DNA of 64,000 nucleotides from Flagellimonas alvinocaridis (GCF_004916895.1 NZ_SNTZ01000014.1:1-64000), one strand, 5' to 3'. Positions 50,290 to 59,548 are shown, numbered from the stretch's first letter. The notes: generated by a model from the sequence alone, not told the origin. A program made the numbers and translations.

Positions 50290-53200
50290 ATGATCAACAT
50301 TCTCAAGAAAACCCTCTTTTCCACCAGACTTATGGCCGTTCTTTTTTTGGTTTTTGCCACGGCAATGGCCTTTGGTACGTTTGTGGAAAGTTGGTACAGC
50401 ACGGAAACCGCACGTATTTATATCTACAACGCCACTTGGTTTGAAGTGATCATGGTCTTTTTTGTGATCAATTTTATTGGGAACATTTTTCGGTATCAGT
50501 TGCTACAGTGGAAAAAGTGGCCAGTTCTTGTTCTACACTTATCATGGGTATTGATCATCTTGGGCGCTTTTGTTACCCGATATATCAGTTATGAAGGGGT
50601 AATGCCCATTCGTGAAGGGGCTGCGGAGAATAAAATGTTTTCGGACAAGACCTATTTGACTGCTTTTGTTGATGGTGATTTTAATGGGGAAATCAAACGT
50701 AAGGTGCTTGAAGATGACCTGATTGTCACCCCTGAAGGACGCCGCTCCAGTCTTCCTTGGAAATCCGATTTTAATGGCCAGCCCTTTACCATTGCCTATG
50801 TTGATTTTATTCAAGGTGCAGACGAAGGATTGGTTCCCGATGAAAATGGAAAGGAATATTTAAAGATTGTGGAAGCCGGGGATGGACAACGTCACGAACA
50901 TTTTCTGGAAAATGGACAGATTGCCAGTATCCATAATGTCTTGTTCGCCCTAAACAAGGAGACGGAAGGAGCCATCAATATTTTTTATGATGGTAACGAT
51001 TATCAAATTAAGACCCCATTTGAAGGGAATTTTATGCGTATGGCGGACCAACTCCAAGGAGAAGTGACCAACGATAGCCTTCAACCATTGCAATTACGCT
51101 CCCTTTATTCCTTGGCCGGAATGCAATTTGTAATTCCTGAGCCTATAGTGAAGGGAAGTTATGGCGTGGTCAAGTTGCCCAAAGAACAGGTAGATGAGAG
51201 TTCCAAGGACGCCTTGATCGTTTCAATTACGGTCAATGGGGAAACCAAAGAAGTGGAGTTGTTAGGGGCCAGGGGTTATGCTGATTTTTCAGACAAGATT
51301 TCCGTAGGCGGTTTGGACTTTTCTTTGAGCTACGGTTCTAAAGTATATGAGCTTCCTTTTTCAATTCAGCTCAATGATTTTATCGCGGAGAAGTATCCCG
51401 GCACTGAAACAGGCTATGCCTCGTTTATGAGCAAGGTAACAGTACAGGATGATCGCTCCTTTGATTATGACATCTACATGAACCATATACTGGATCATAG
51501 GGGCTACCGCTTTTTCCAATCCAGTTTCCATCCGGATGAAAAGGGTACCGTTTTATCGGTTAACCACGATATGTGGGGTACTTGGATTACCTATATAGGC
51601 TATTTTTTATTGTATATAGGGTTGATGGGTATTATGTTTTTTGGTAAGACTCGGTTTAGGGATTTGCAGCAGGCCATTGAAAAGGTCAAGGCAAAGAAAG
51701 CGGCCCTTACCGTAATTTTGATGCTGTTCACATTCTCTTTGACCAATGCCCAAGAGACTGCCCCTGGCCATGATGAGCATGTAGGCTTGCCCACACAAAA
51801 ACAGGTAGATTCCATTATTCATTCTGCTGTGGTTGCCGAGGAACATGCAGATAAGTTTGGTGCCTTGGTCATCCAGGATGAAGGAGGAAGAATGAAGCCG
51901 GTGCACACATTTGCCTCTGAACTCTTACGCAAATTGAGCGGAAAGGACACTTATCAGGATTTATCGGCCGATCAGGTCTTTCTTTCCATGATGATGAACC
52001 CGGGGGTTTGGTACAGTACCGAGTTTATTCAACTTGCCAAAAGGGAAAATGACAGTATCCGAGAAGTTATTGGAGTACCAAAAGACACAGAATATGTAAA
52101 GGCCACCGACTTTTTCGATACAAAAGGAAATTATAAGCTACAACCTTATTTGGAAAAGGCCACATCAACCAATAATCCTTCAAACTTTGAAAAGGATTTT
52201 AAAAAGGTAGGGGAACGACTCAGTCTCCTGAACATTGCCTTGAGTGGTCAAATAGTTAAGATTTTTCCACTATTGGATGATGAGAACAATAAATGGATTT
52301 CGGCAGTAGAGTACCGTTCTGGTCAACATAAGATGCAGGATTCCCTTTATTCCAATTTTGTGCGGAATGCAATGCCCTATTACCTAAGTTCCTTGCAAGA
52401 AGCCATAGCTACGGGAGATTATTCCCAACCGGACAAATTGTTGGATGCTTTCAAACAGAATCAGAAAAACCATGGGGAGGAAATATTGCCTTCCGATAAT
52501 AAGATTAAGATTGAGATCGTATACAACAAGTTGGATATCTTCAATCGGCTTTACAGATATTACGGATTGATAGGAGGGCTCCTTTTCCTTATCCTCATTT
52601 TGAAAATTTTTAAGGAAAGGAAAATATACAATGCAGCGGCCTATCTACTCAAAGGGACCATTATTCTCATGTTTATATGGCATACGGCCGGACTGATTTT
52701 ACGTTGGTACATTTCAGGGCATGCTCCTTGGAGTGATGCTTATGAAAGTATTCTTTATGTGGCTTGGGCCACCATGGGGATTGGGCTGGCTTTGGGCAAA
52801 AAGAGTGAGCTTACCATTGCGGCGAGTGCCTTTGTGACCTGTATGCTTTTGTTCATTGCGCATCAAAGCTGGGTGGATCCTGCTATATCAAATTTGGTTC
52901 CTGTTTTGGACAGTTATTGGCTCATGATCCATGTGGCCGTCATTGTGGGTAGTTACGGACCGTTAACCGTTGGGATGATTTTGGGGGTTGTGGCCCTTAT
53001 CCTGATGATTTTGACCACCGAAAAGAACAAGAAACGAATGGATCTGAGCATCAAAGAGTTGACCATAATCAATGAGTTGGCTTTGACTGCAGGTTTGGTA
53101 ATGCTCACCATTGGAAACTTTTTGGGTGGACAGTGGGCCAATGAGAGTTGGGGAAGATACTGGGGCTGGGATCCCAAGGAAACCTGGGCTTTGATTTCCA

Positions 53201-53460
53201 TTATGGTCTATGCCTTTGTATTGCACATGCGTTTGGTGCCCGGTCTTCGGGGCAAATGGATCTATAATTTTGCAAGTATTCTTGCTTTCGCTAGTATTAT
53301 GATGACCTATTTTGGGGTCAATTTTTACTTGGTGGGATTGCACAGCTACGCCAGTGGAGACCAAGTGATAACCCCTACTTTTATTTGGTATACCGTACTC
53401 GGGGTGTTCATTTTGGGAGGAATCAGTTTTTGGCGGTACAAGGTACACTACGCAAAATAA
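50290..53460 (+). CDS. ccsBA: Fused cytochrome c biogenesis protein CcsB-CcsA (ResB-ResC)
   Basis: A 1,056-residue System II cytochrome c synthase. The ResB/CcsB part has membrane helices at about 14-30, 49-66 and 76-96 and a large extracytoplasmic domain to about 420, then another helix. Residues ~470-488 (ALTVILMLFTFSLTNAQ) look exactly like a secretion signal and mark the old junction between two genes. A ~240-residue periplasmic linker follows. The CcsA half (about 755-1056) has many helices and the haem-handling motif SWGRYWGWDPKE at about 952-963, plus His residues in LFIAHQSW and LHMRLVPG. It attaches haem to apocytochromes c outside the membrane. It is transcribed alone. Confidence 0.93.
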   Translation: MINILKKTLFSTRLMAVLFLVFATAMAFGTFVESWYSTETARIYIYNATWFEVIMVFFVINFIGNIFRYQLLQWKKWPVLVLHLSWVLIILGAFVTRYISYEGVMPIREGAAENKMFSDKTYLTAFVDGDFNGEIKRKVLEDDLIVTPEGRRSSLPWKSDFNGQPFTIAYVDFIQGADEGLVPDENGKEYLKIVEAGDGQRHEHFLENGQIASIHNVLFALNKETEGAINIFYDGNDYQIKTPFEGNFMRMADQLQGEVTNDSLQPLQLRSLYSLAGMQFVIPEPIVKGSYGVVKLPKEQVDESSKDALIVSITVNGETKEVELLGARGYADFSDKISVGGLDFSLSYGSKVYELPFSIQLNDFIAEKYPGTETGYASFMSKVTVQDDRSFDYDIYMNHILDHRGYRFFQSSFHPDEKGTVLSVNHDMWGTWITYIGYFLLYIGLMGIMFFGKTRFRDLQQAIEKVKAKKAALTVILMLFTFSLTNAQETAPGHDEHVGLPTQKQVDSIIHSAVVAEEHADKFGALVIQDEGGRMKPVHTFASELLRKLSGKDTYQDLSADQVFLSMMMNPGVWYSTEFIQLAKRENDSIREVIGVPKDTEYVKATDFFDTKGNYKLQPYLEKATSTNNPSNFEKDFKKVGERLSLLNIALSGQIVKIFPLLDDENNKWISAVEYRSGQHKMQDSLYSNFVRNAMPYYLSSLQEAIATGDYSQPDKLLDAFKQNQKNHGEEILPSDNKIKIEIVYNKLDIFNRLYRYYGLIGGLLFLILILKIFKERKIYNAAAYLLKGTIILMFIWHTAGLILRWYISGHAPWSDAYESILYVAWATMGIGLALGKKSELTIAASAFVTCMLLFIAHQSWVDPAISNLVPVLDSYWLMIHVAVIVGSYGPLTVGMILGVVALILMILTTEKNKKRMDLSIKELTIINELALTAGLVMLTIGNFLGGQWANESWGRYWGWDPKETWALISIMVYAFVLHMRLVPGLRGKWIYNFASILAFASIMMTYFGVNFYLVGLHSYASGDQVITPTFIWYTVLGVFILGGISFWRYKVHYAK

Positions 53461-53541
53461 TTTGCCCTTTATGGGATTTCAATTGAAAAAAAGTTGCATA
53501 TTTGCTTCATCATGAAGTTATAAGAATTATGTACGCTATAG

Positions 53542-53601
53542 ATGTCATTGTTGGCTTTACGCCAAAAAAGTAACCGAAATACTTTTCGGTCCCATTGACA
53601 T
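53542..53601 (+). ncRNA. Structured multi-hairpin element before the MATE gene
   Basis: Three perfect inverted repeats nest here. ATGTCA (53542-53547) with TGACAT (53596-53601) encloses TTGGC/GCCAA (53551-53555/53561-53565, 5-base loop) and ACCGAAA/TTTCGGT (53573-53579/53584-53590, 4-base loop). This draws a three-way junction ending 33 bases before the MATE start codon. It could be a cis-acting leader RNA or a dispersed intergenic repeat. No known riboswitch class was recognised. Confidence 0.45.
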
Positions 53602-53634
53602 TACTTCTTTTTTACACACATAATTCTTTTTAAA

Positions 53635-55050
53635 ATGACACAATCTAATCATAGAAATTTTTCAGTAAAGAAATATCTTAAGTATTTCTGGATTGCCGTA
53701 TCCGGAAAAGAAACCGAATTTACAACCGGAAGTATCCGCAAGGCTATTTTTATGCTATCCATCCCCATGATTTTGGAAATGTTGATGGAATCCATCTTTG
53801 CCTTGGTGGATATTGCCTACGTTTCCAGAGTGAGCGTAAATGCCGTGGCCACCATCGGATTAACCGAATCTGTCATCACCTTGGTATATGCCTTGGCCAT
53901 TGGGCTGAGCATGGCCGCAACGGCGGTAGTCGCCCGTAGAATAGGGGAGAAAGACGTTGACGGCGCCAAGATAGCTGCAGTACAGGCCATAGGTCTGGGT
54001 GTTTTGGTTTCTCTCGTTTTGGGTGTGGTCGGAATTCTATATGCCAAGGAAATTTTGGCGCTCATGGGAGGAGAACCCGATTTAATTGCCGAAGGATACG
54101 GGTACACCAAACTTTTGATCGGAGGGAACATTACCATTATGCTCTTGTTCTTGATCAATGCCATTTTTAGAGGTGCCGGTAATGCCTCCATGGCCATGTG
54201 GACCTTGGTGCTTTCCAATGGACTCAATATTATATTAGATCCCATTTTTATTTTTGGATGGGGCCCCATTCCCGAGTACGGGGTCATGGGAGCGGCCATA
54301 GCTACCAATATTGGGCGTGGAACCGCAGTCTTGTTCCAATTGGGAATCCTGTTCTTTGGATGGGGAAAAATCAAGTTGGTACTTCAGGACTTGGTGTTGA
54401 ACGTCAAGGTCATGGTAAATCTGATCAGGGTTTCCCTAGGCGGTATTGCCCAGTTCTTGATAGGCACTTCAAGTTGGGTATTCTTGATGCGTATCATGTC
54501 AGAGTTCGGCAGTGAAGTGTTGGCTGGGTATACCATTGCCATACGGGTAATGATGTTCACCCTTATGCCCTCATGGGGCATGAGCAATGCCGCAGCTACC
54601 TTGGTGGGGCAAAACTTGGGAGCAAAGCAACCCGATCGGGCTGAAATATCCGTTTGGAAAACAGGAAAGTACAATGCCTATTTTATGGGTGCTGTGTCTT
54701 TAATATATCTCATTTTTGCCAAAAGCATCATTTCTTGGTTCAATGCGACTCCCAGCGTAGTGGAAAATGGAGCTCTTTGTTTGCAAGTCATTGCCCTGGG
54801 GTATGTTTTTTATGCCTATGGAATGGTGGTCAGTCAGGCCTTTAATGGGGCAGGGGATACCAAAACCCCTACCAAGATCAACCTGATTTCTTTTTGGTTA
54901 TTTCAATTGCCTTTGGCCTATGTGGCTGCCCTGGTTCTTGGGTGGGGAGCGAAAGGAGTTTTCATTGCCATTACCTTGGCAGAGGTGCTATTGGCCATTA
55001 TGGCGATGGTATGGTTCAAAAAAGGAAATTGGAAACAAGTTCAAGTATGA
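53635..55050 (+). CDS. MATE family efflux transporter
   Basis: A 471-residue multidrug and toxin extrusion transporter with 12 expected membrane helices. The N-terminal cytosolic stretch precedes LSIPMILEMLMESIFALVDIAYVSR, typical of the family, with the second-half repeat VSLGGIAQFLIGTSSWVFLMRIM and an AFNGAGDTKTPTKI loop. MATE proteins export cationic drugs or metabolites using sodium or proton gradients. The gene follows a multi-hairpin leader and precedes a trans-sulfuration enzyme and bshB1 with gaps of 36 and 8 bases, so an operon is plausible. Confidence 0.93.
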   Translation: MTQSNHRNFSVKKYLKYFWIAVSGKETEFTTGSIRKAIFMLSIPMILEMLMESIFALVDIAYVSRVSVNAVATIGLTESVITLVYALAIGLSMAATAVVARRIGEKDVDGAKIAAVQAIGLGVLVSLVLGVVGILYAKEILALMGGEPDLIAEGYGYTKLLIGGNITIMLLFLINAIFRGAGNASMAMWTLVLSNGLNIILDPIFIFGWGPIPEYGVMGAAIATNIGRGTAVLFQLGILFFGWGKIKLVLQDLVLNVKVMVNLIRVSLGGIAQFLIGTSSWVFLMRIMSEFGSEVLAGYTIAIRVMMFTLMPSWGMSNAAATLVGQNLGAKQPDRAEISVWKTGKYNAYFMGAVSLIYLIFAKSIISWFNATPSVVENGALCLQVIALGYVFYAYGMVVSQAFNGAGDTKTPTKINLISFWLFQLPLAYVAALVLGWGAKGVFIAITLAEVLLAIMAMVWFKKGNWKQVQV

Positions 55051-55086
55051 CGGGTTTCGTATCTTTAACCTAAAAGATACTAGATT

Positions 55087-56253
55087 ATGAAAGCCAATAA
55101 TAAAGGTGTCAACACAGTTTGTTTACATAGTGGTGAACTGGAAGATACCACGTTCAAAGGTGCGGTGTCCCCATTGTATATGGCTACATCCTATGCCTTT
55201 GATGATGTTGATATAAAACGATACCCGAGATATTTCAACACGCCCAATCAAGAGGCTTTATGCAAAAAACTGGCGGCCTTGGAACATGCCGAGGCCGCTT
55301 TGATTTTTGGCAGTGGCATGGCGGCCATCAGCACAGCCTTGATGGCTTTTCTGAAGGCAGGAGATCATATTGTGTTGCAGCAAACCATGTATGGAGGGAC
55401 CTATCACTTTGCTGTTACTCAACTCAATAAGTATGGTATAGAATATTCCTTTACCAATGGATGGGCGGTGGAAGATTTTGAAAGGGAAATCAGACCCAAT
55501 ACCAAGGTGGTGTATTTGGAAACCCCCTCCAATCCTTTACTTACCATTACGGATATCAAGAGGGTGGCGCAGTTGGCCAAATCCAAAGGATTGATTTCTA
55601 TGATAGATAACACTTTTGCCAGTCCCATCAACCAAAACCCTATTGATTTTGGGGTGGATGTGGTGTTGCACAGTGCCACAAAATATATGGGAGGTCATTC
55701 CGACATTTGTGCCGGAGTGGTCGCGGCTTCGCAAGAACATATGGACCAAGTATTCCAATCCGCCATATGTTTTGGAGGAAATCTAAGCGATTATACCGTT
55801 TGGCTCTTGGAGCGAAGTATCAAGACCATGGGAATCCGGGTGAAGGCGCAAAATGATAATGCCCTAAAAATGGCCACCTATTTAGAAAGTAACCCAGAGG
55901 TGGAGAAAGTTTATTATCCCGGGTTAAAGAGTCATCCCGATTATGAATTGGCCCAATCACAGATGAGTGGCTTTGGGGGAATGCTTTCCTTTGAATTGCC
56001 CCATGTGGACATATCCCAATTCTTTAAACATTTAAAATTGATAAAACCGGTAATGAGTTTGGCCGGGGTGGAAAGCACGGTAATTTTACCCGTGACCACC
56101 TCCCATGCCTTGATGAGTCCCGAAGATCGGGAAAAACAGGGCATCAAGGATTCTTTAATCCGATTCTCTTTGGGAATCGAGGATATAGAGGACCTCGTTA
56201 TAGATATTGAACAAGCCATTGTACAGGCCAAAACCATGACCATACCCGCATAA
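55087..56253 (+). CDS. Trans-sulfuration PLP enzyme (Cys/Met metabolism family)
   Basis: A 388-residue fold-type I PLP enzyme of the Cys/Met metabolism family. The active-site lysine is Lys199 in HSATKYMGGHSD; the N-terminal NTVCLHSGELED, IFGSGMAAISTALMAFLKAGDHIV, YGGTYHF and IDNTFASP segments are all typical. Members include cystathionine gamma-synthase/lyase and methionine gamma-lyase. A Gly in the YGG motif, where many methionine gamma-lyases have Cys, argues mildly against that activity, but the family cannot be split by eye. It lies 36 bases after the MATE gene and 8 bases before bshB1, hinting at a role in cysteine supply for bacillithiol. Confidence 0.92.
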   Translation: MKANNKGVNTVCLHSGELEDTTFKGAVSPLYMATSYAFDDVDIKRYPRYFNTPNQEALCKKLAALEHAEAALIFGSGMAAISTALMAFLKAGDHIVLQQTMYGGTYHFAVTQLNKYGIEYSFTNGWAVEDFEREIRPNTKVVYLETPSNPLLTITDIKRVAQLAKSKGLISMIDNTFASPINQNPIDFGVDVVLHSATKYMGGHSDICAGVVAASQEHMDQVFQSAICFGGNLSDYTVWLLERSIKTMGIRVKAQNDNALKMATYLESNPEVEKVYYPGLKSHPDYELAQSQMSGFGGMLSFELPHVDISQFFKHLKLIKPVMSLAGVESTVILPVTTSHALMSPEDREKQGIKDSLIRFSLGIEDIEDLVIDIEQAIVQAKTMTIPA

Positions 56254-56261
56254 GAAGACCT

Positions 56262-56984
56262 ATGAAGTTAGATATTTTAGTTTTTGGGGCCCATCCCGAT
56301 GATGCCGAACTAGGAGCAGGAGGCACTATAGCCAAAGAAGTTTCCCGTGGAAAAAAAGTAGGCATTGTTGATTTGACCCGAGGTGAATTGGGAACCCGTG
56401 GTTCTGCCGAATTACGTGATAAGGAAGCCACCAAAGCTGCAAAGATTTTGGGAATTTCCGTTAGGGAAAACTTAGAGTTTGCAGACGGTTTTTTTGTGAA
56501 CGATAGGGAACATCAACTGGAGGTTATCAAGATGATACGAAAATATCGCCCGGAGATTGTACTATGCAATGCCGTGGACGATCGCCATATTGACCATCCC
56601 AAAGGAAGTAAGCTGGTAAGTGATGCATGCTTTTTAAGCGGCTTGGTGAAAATTGATACCCAGATGGACGGGGATGATGAATGGCAAGAACCTTGGCGGC
56701 CTAAATTGGTATACCATTTTATCCAATGGAAGAATCTGGAACCGGATTTTGTAGTGGATGTTTCAGGATTTATAGAAAAGAAAACAGAAGCCATTATGGC
56801 TTATTCATCACAGTTTTACGACCCCAAGAGTAAAGAACCGGAAACTCCCATCAGCAGTAAAAATTTTACGGACAGTGTTAATTACCGAGCCCGGGATTTA
56901 GGTAGACTGGTAGGTGTGGAGCATGCCGAAGGTTTTACGGTGGAACGCTTTGTTGCTGTGGATAGTTTGGACGCCTTGATTTGA
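56262..56984 (+). CDS. bshB1: Bacillithiol biosynthesis deacetylase BshB1
   Basis: A 240-residue PIG-L family enzyme that removes acetyl from N-acetylglucosaminyl-malate, the second step of bacillithiol synthesis. Motif I is FGAHPDDAELGAGGTI with the zinc ligands at about residues 11-14; the RGELGTRGSAELRDKEA signature (about 40-56) is specific for BshB1; DDRHIDHPKGSKLV supplies further ligands. Length and features match the family. It is the last gene after the MATE and trans-sulfuration genes. bshA and bshC are not in this window. Its stop codon directly abuts that of the convergent histidine kinase gene. Confidence 0.94.
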   Translation: MKLDILVFGAHPDDAELGAGGTIAKEVSRGKKVGIVDLTRGELGTRGSAELRDKEATKAAKILGISVRENLEFADGFFVNDREHQLEVIKMIRKYRPEIVLCNAVDDRHIDHPKGSKLVSDACFLSGLVKIDTQMDGDDEWQEPWRPKLVYHFIQWKNLEPDFVVDVSGFIEKKTEAIMAYSSQFYDPKSKEPETPISSKNFTDSVNYRARDLGRLVGVEHAEGFTVERFVAVDSLDALI

Positions 56985-59075
56985 TCAACTGGCCTGTTGG
57001 TAGCGCTTTTGTGCTTGTGGCACAGTAAAGAAGAACGAAGTTCCCTTACGTGGTACACTTTCCACCCATATTTTGCCCTTGTTCTTCAAAATCATTTCCT
57101 TGCAGAGTGAAAGCCCTAGACCGGTACCTCTCTCATTATTGGTGCCGTAAGTGGTAATATTGGAAGAATCTTCGAATATCTTTTTCTGGATTTCTTTATT
57201 CATCCCAATACCGGTGTCCTTGACCATAACTTGCCACATGCCGGCCTTTTCTTCAGCTTCAATGGTAATAAGACCATTATCCGGGGTAAACTTAATGGCA
57301 TTGCTCAAGAGATTTCGGATCACAATGTCTATTTGGTTTTGATCGGCCCATATTTGGGGATTTTCCGGCAATTGATTGATGATCTTTATGGATTTTCCAG
57401 AGGCTATTTCAGAGAGCAACTGTATGTTGATATTGACCAAGTTATCCAAAGAGACGCGTTTGGGTTTGGTTACCACTCCATTGAGCTGTGTTTGTCCCCA
57501 TGACAATAGATTATTTAGGGCAAAGGAAATATTTTCAACATCGGCCTTAAGTTTGGGGATAAAGGATACAAACTCGTTTTTGTCCACCTCACCATCAGTA
57601 TATAATTTTAACAATCCATGCAATGCTCCAATGGGGCCCCTGAGATCATGCCCTATAATGGAAAACAGTTTGGTCTTGGTTTTGTTCACTTCATTCAACT
57701 GACTTTCCCGCTCGGTTACCGCCTGGGTTTTTTCTTGGAGCTCGATGTTCAGCTTTTTCTGGATTTTTTCACTACGGCGGATCACAAAGGTTATGATACT
57801 TAAAATCAATAAAATAATAACGGAAAAGTAAATGTAGTTCCGTTGTTTGGCCAAAGCCATTTTATTGCTCTTGATGAGTTCTTGTTTTTCCAGTTCGTAT
57901 TCCAGTTTGGTCTCCAGAAGTGAAAGACTTTGCTTGTTTTTATCCCTGAACAGGGAATCGGACAACGATTTGAAGGATTCCAGATAATTGAGAGCTGCTA
58001 CATGTTCTGCTTTATTCTTGTGGACTTTGTACAAGGTTTCGGAACAATCTATTTGCCCTTGTAATGATTGTATTTTATTGGATAGTTCCAGGCCTTCGTT
58101 GGCATATTTCATGGAGAGGCTATCCCTACCGAGTCCTAGATATACTTTGGCCATTCCGTTCATCAGGTTTATTTTTTCCCGATCATCATCCAACTGCTGG
58201 TTATGTAGCATATTACTTTGGTCATACCAGTATAGGGCCCACTGATATTTCTCCTGTTCCAAATAAATACTACCTTTTACCTCATAGGCGTAGGCCAACC
58301 AATCATATACTTTGTTTTTTTCAAAAGTGTTGATACTCTTGTTGATGTTGAACATGGCCAGGTCAAAATCCTTGGCATCCTTATATAGCGAGGCCATATT
58401 GCTCGAAGTTTCGGCATCAATGATCTCATCGCCTATTTTTCTGTTGATTTTTTGAACGGTATCGTAAAAAATCAAGGCATTTTTATAATCCTTTTGGTCT
58501 GCATATAAACTGGCAATGTTTTCATTTAATATGGAAAGCATTGTATTGCACTTGGCTTTACGGGCCACATCTATTCCTTTTAAATAAAGATTAAGTGCTT
58601 CGGCGTAATTGCCTTCATAGCTGTAATCATGGGCCAGTCCGTTAATGATGTCAAGTTCAGCAAGTTCATCCCCAATTTCTTCGCTTAGAATTAGAGCCTC
58701 TTTAAATAGGGCCATCGATTTTTCACGATTACCTTGATCGGAATTGTAATTTGCCAATCCACTCAAAGCCCTGATAATTCCACCTGTATATTCAATTTCA
58801 GTACTAAATTTCAGTACGCGCTTAGAAATGGAGTGGAGGCTATCATTATTAATGAAACGGTATGAAAATGCCAGATTGGAGAGTAGATTTATGTGGGTGG
58901 TATCCTTTGGATTGAACCTACTAGTGGACTCTAAACGCTTAAGCTTAAAAGCGAGACTGTCCTTTTTGGTCAATTGGGATTGTAGTGATACCGATATAAG
59001 AAGCATACCCAAAAGAAAGCTAACTTTCCCAAGTTGGAATTTGTGGAGGATAAGGTTGATATTTTTATGGGGCAT
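56985..59075 (-). CDS. TPR-containing sensor histidine kinase
   Basis: A 696-residue kinase. A signal-like helix (about 15-32, VSFLLGMLLISVSLQSQ) precedes a periplasmic array of about seven TPR repeats (about 60-370), as in EALNLYLKGIDVARKAKCN and YKNALIFYDTVQKINRKIG. A coiled coil and a membrane helix (about 408-427, YIYFSVIILLILSIITFV) follow. The cytosolic kinase has HisKA with LFSIIGHDLRGPIGALHG (about 485) and HATPase boxes NLLSNAIKFTP, DTGIGM and GTGLGLSLC. No response regulator gene is adjacent, so it is an orphan. Signal unknown, perhaps a protein or peptide bound by the TPRs. Confidence 0.92.
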   Translation of the reverse strand: MPHKNINLILHKFQLGKVSFLLGMLLISVSLQSQLTKKDSLAFKLKRLESTSRFNPKDTTHINLLSNLAFSYRFINNDSLHSISKRVLKFSTEIEYTGGIIRALSGLANYNSDQGNREKSMALFKEALILSEEIGDELAELDIINGLAHDYSYEGNYAEALNLYLKGIDVARKAKCNTMLSILNENIASLYADQKDYKNALIFYDTVQKINRKIGDEIIDAETSSNMASLYKDAKDFDLAMFNINKSINTFEKNKVYDWLAYAYEVKGSIYLEQEKYQWALYWYDQSNMLHNQQLDDDREKINLMNGMAKVYLGLGRDSLSMKYANEGLELSNKIQSLQGQIDCSETLYKVHKNKAEHVAALNYLESFKSLSDSLFRDKNKQSLSLLETKLEYELEKQELIKSNKMALAKQRNYIYFSVIILLILSIITFVIRRSEKIQKKLNIELQEKTQAVTERESQLNEVNKTKTKLFSIIGHDLRGPIGALHGLLKLYTDGEVDKNEFVSFIPKLKADVENISFALNNLLSWGQTQLNGVVTKPKRVSLDNLVNINIQLLSEIASGKSIKIINQLPENPQIWADQNQIDIVIRNLLSNAIKFTPDNGLITIEAEEKAGMWQVMVKDTGIGMNKEIQKKIFEDSSNITTYGTNNERGTGLGLSLCKEMILKNKGKIWVESVPRKGTSFFFTVPQAQKRYQQAS

Positions 59076-59303
59076 ACTATGTTAATCTACCAAGGGTAAA
59101 AATACCTTCTCTTTGGCGTTGTAGGAAACTAAATGTTGTGAAACATCAAAAAATGTGTGTTTTATCCGTTGAAATATGCATTTCATCGATTATAACAGGA
59201 AAAAGACTACAAAATGTAAATTGCTGAGGCTTTGTCATTTGGAATACATAATTCTCTTTGCATTTAAAAAGTTTAATTTTCATAGAGGGAAGTATCAAAA
59301 TCT

Positions 59304-59335
59304 TTTGGTTGAATCAAACCAAAAAAGTATTTTTG
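59304..59335 (+). promoter_or_regulatory. Promoter of tRNA-His
   Basis: TTTG (59304-59307), 20 bases, then TATTTTTG (59328-59335): full consensus for the Bacteroidota housekeeping sigma factor at ideal spacing. Transcription would begin near 59341, about nine bases before the tRNA. The rest of the 274-bp gap between the kinase and the tRNA shows no gene. Confidence 0.75.
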
Positions 59336-59349
59336 CATCCGCTTTTAAT

Positions 59350-59424
59350 GGTGGTTGTAGCTCAGCTGGTTAGAGCGCTGGATTGTGGTTCCAGAGGTCG
59401 CCGGTTCGAACCCGGTCTTCCACC
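59350..59424 (+). tRNA. trnH(gtg): tRNA-His (GTG)
   Basis: A 75-nt cloverleaf that includes the extra G at position -1 typical of histidine tRNA. The D arm is AGCTCAGCTGGTTAGAGC, the anticodon loop TTGTGGT reads GTG, and the T arm is GCCGG-TTCGAAC-CCGGT. The acceptor stem pairs except for two adjacent T-T mismatches (positions 5-68 and 6-67), with C73 opposite the extra G. CCA is not encoded. A strong promoter precedes it and a terminator follows. The last 11 bases recur 112 bp downstream. Confidence 0.93.
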
Positions 59425-59433
59425 CTTAAGTTT
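59414..59433 (+). repeat. 20-bp direct repeat, copy 1 (tRNA-His 3' end)
   Basis: The sequence running from the tRNA 3' end (GGTCTTCCACC) nine bases past it (CTTAAGTTT). It is repeated exactly at 59526-59545. Such duplicated tRNA ends are typical of site-specific integration by tyrosine recombinases, or of partial tRNA gene duplication. Confidence 0.8.
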
Positions 59434-59441
59434 ATAAAAAG

Positions 59442-59470
59442 TCCCGGACATTGATTGTTCCGGGATTTTT
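59442..59470 (+). terminator. Terminator of tRNA-His
   Basis: TCCCGGA (59442-59448) pairs with TCCGGGA (59459-59465), followed by TTTTT. It starts 17 bases after the tRNA. Confidence 0.75.
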
Positions 59471-59498
59471 GTTTTTAGGAGTATTAGGGAGAGAAGCC

Positions 59499-59518
59499 TG
59501 TGCCGAGCGCAGTCGAGG
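59499..59518 (+). repeat. Fragment resembling a dispersed flavobacterial intergenic repeat
   Basis: The stretch TGTGCCGAGCGCAGTCGAGG lies between the two copies of the tRNA-end repeat. Sequences with the GAGCGCAGTCGAGG core recur widely in intergenic DNA of Flavobacteriia in my knowledge. Only one copy was seen in this window, so the identification rests on memory of the motif. Confidence 0.4.
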
Positions 59519-59525
59519 TAAACTT

Positions 59526-59545
59526 GGTCTTCCACCCTTAAGTTT
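59526..59545 (+). repeat. 20-bp direct repeat, copy 2 (att-like)
   Basis: An exact copy of 59414-59433. It holds 11 bases of the tRNA-His 3' end but no tRNA body. A second hairpin follows it, as after the intact tRNA. Confidence 0.8.
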
Positions 59546-59548
59546 CAG

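Noticed and set aside
59176..59373. 65-codon frame running through the promoter and into tRNA-His
   Set aside because: It covers a well-supported promoter and tRNA, and its composition is not protein-like.
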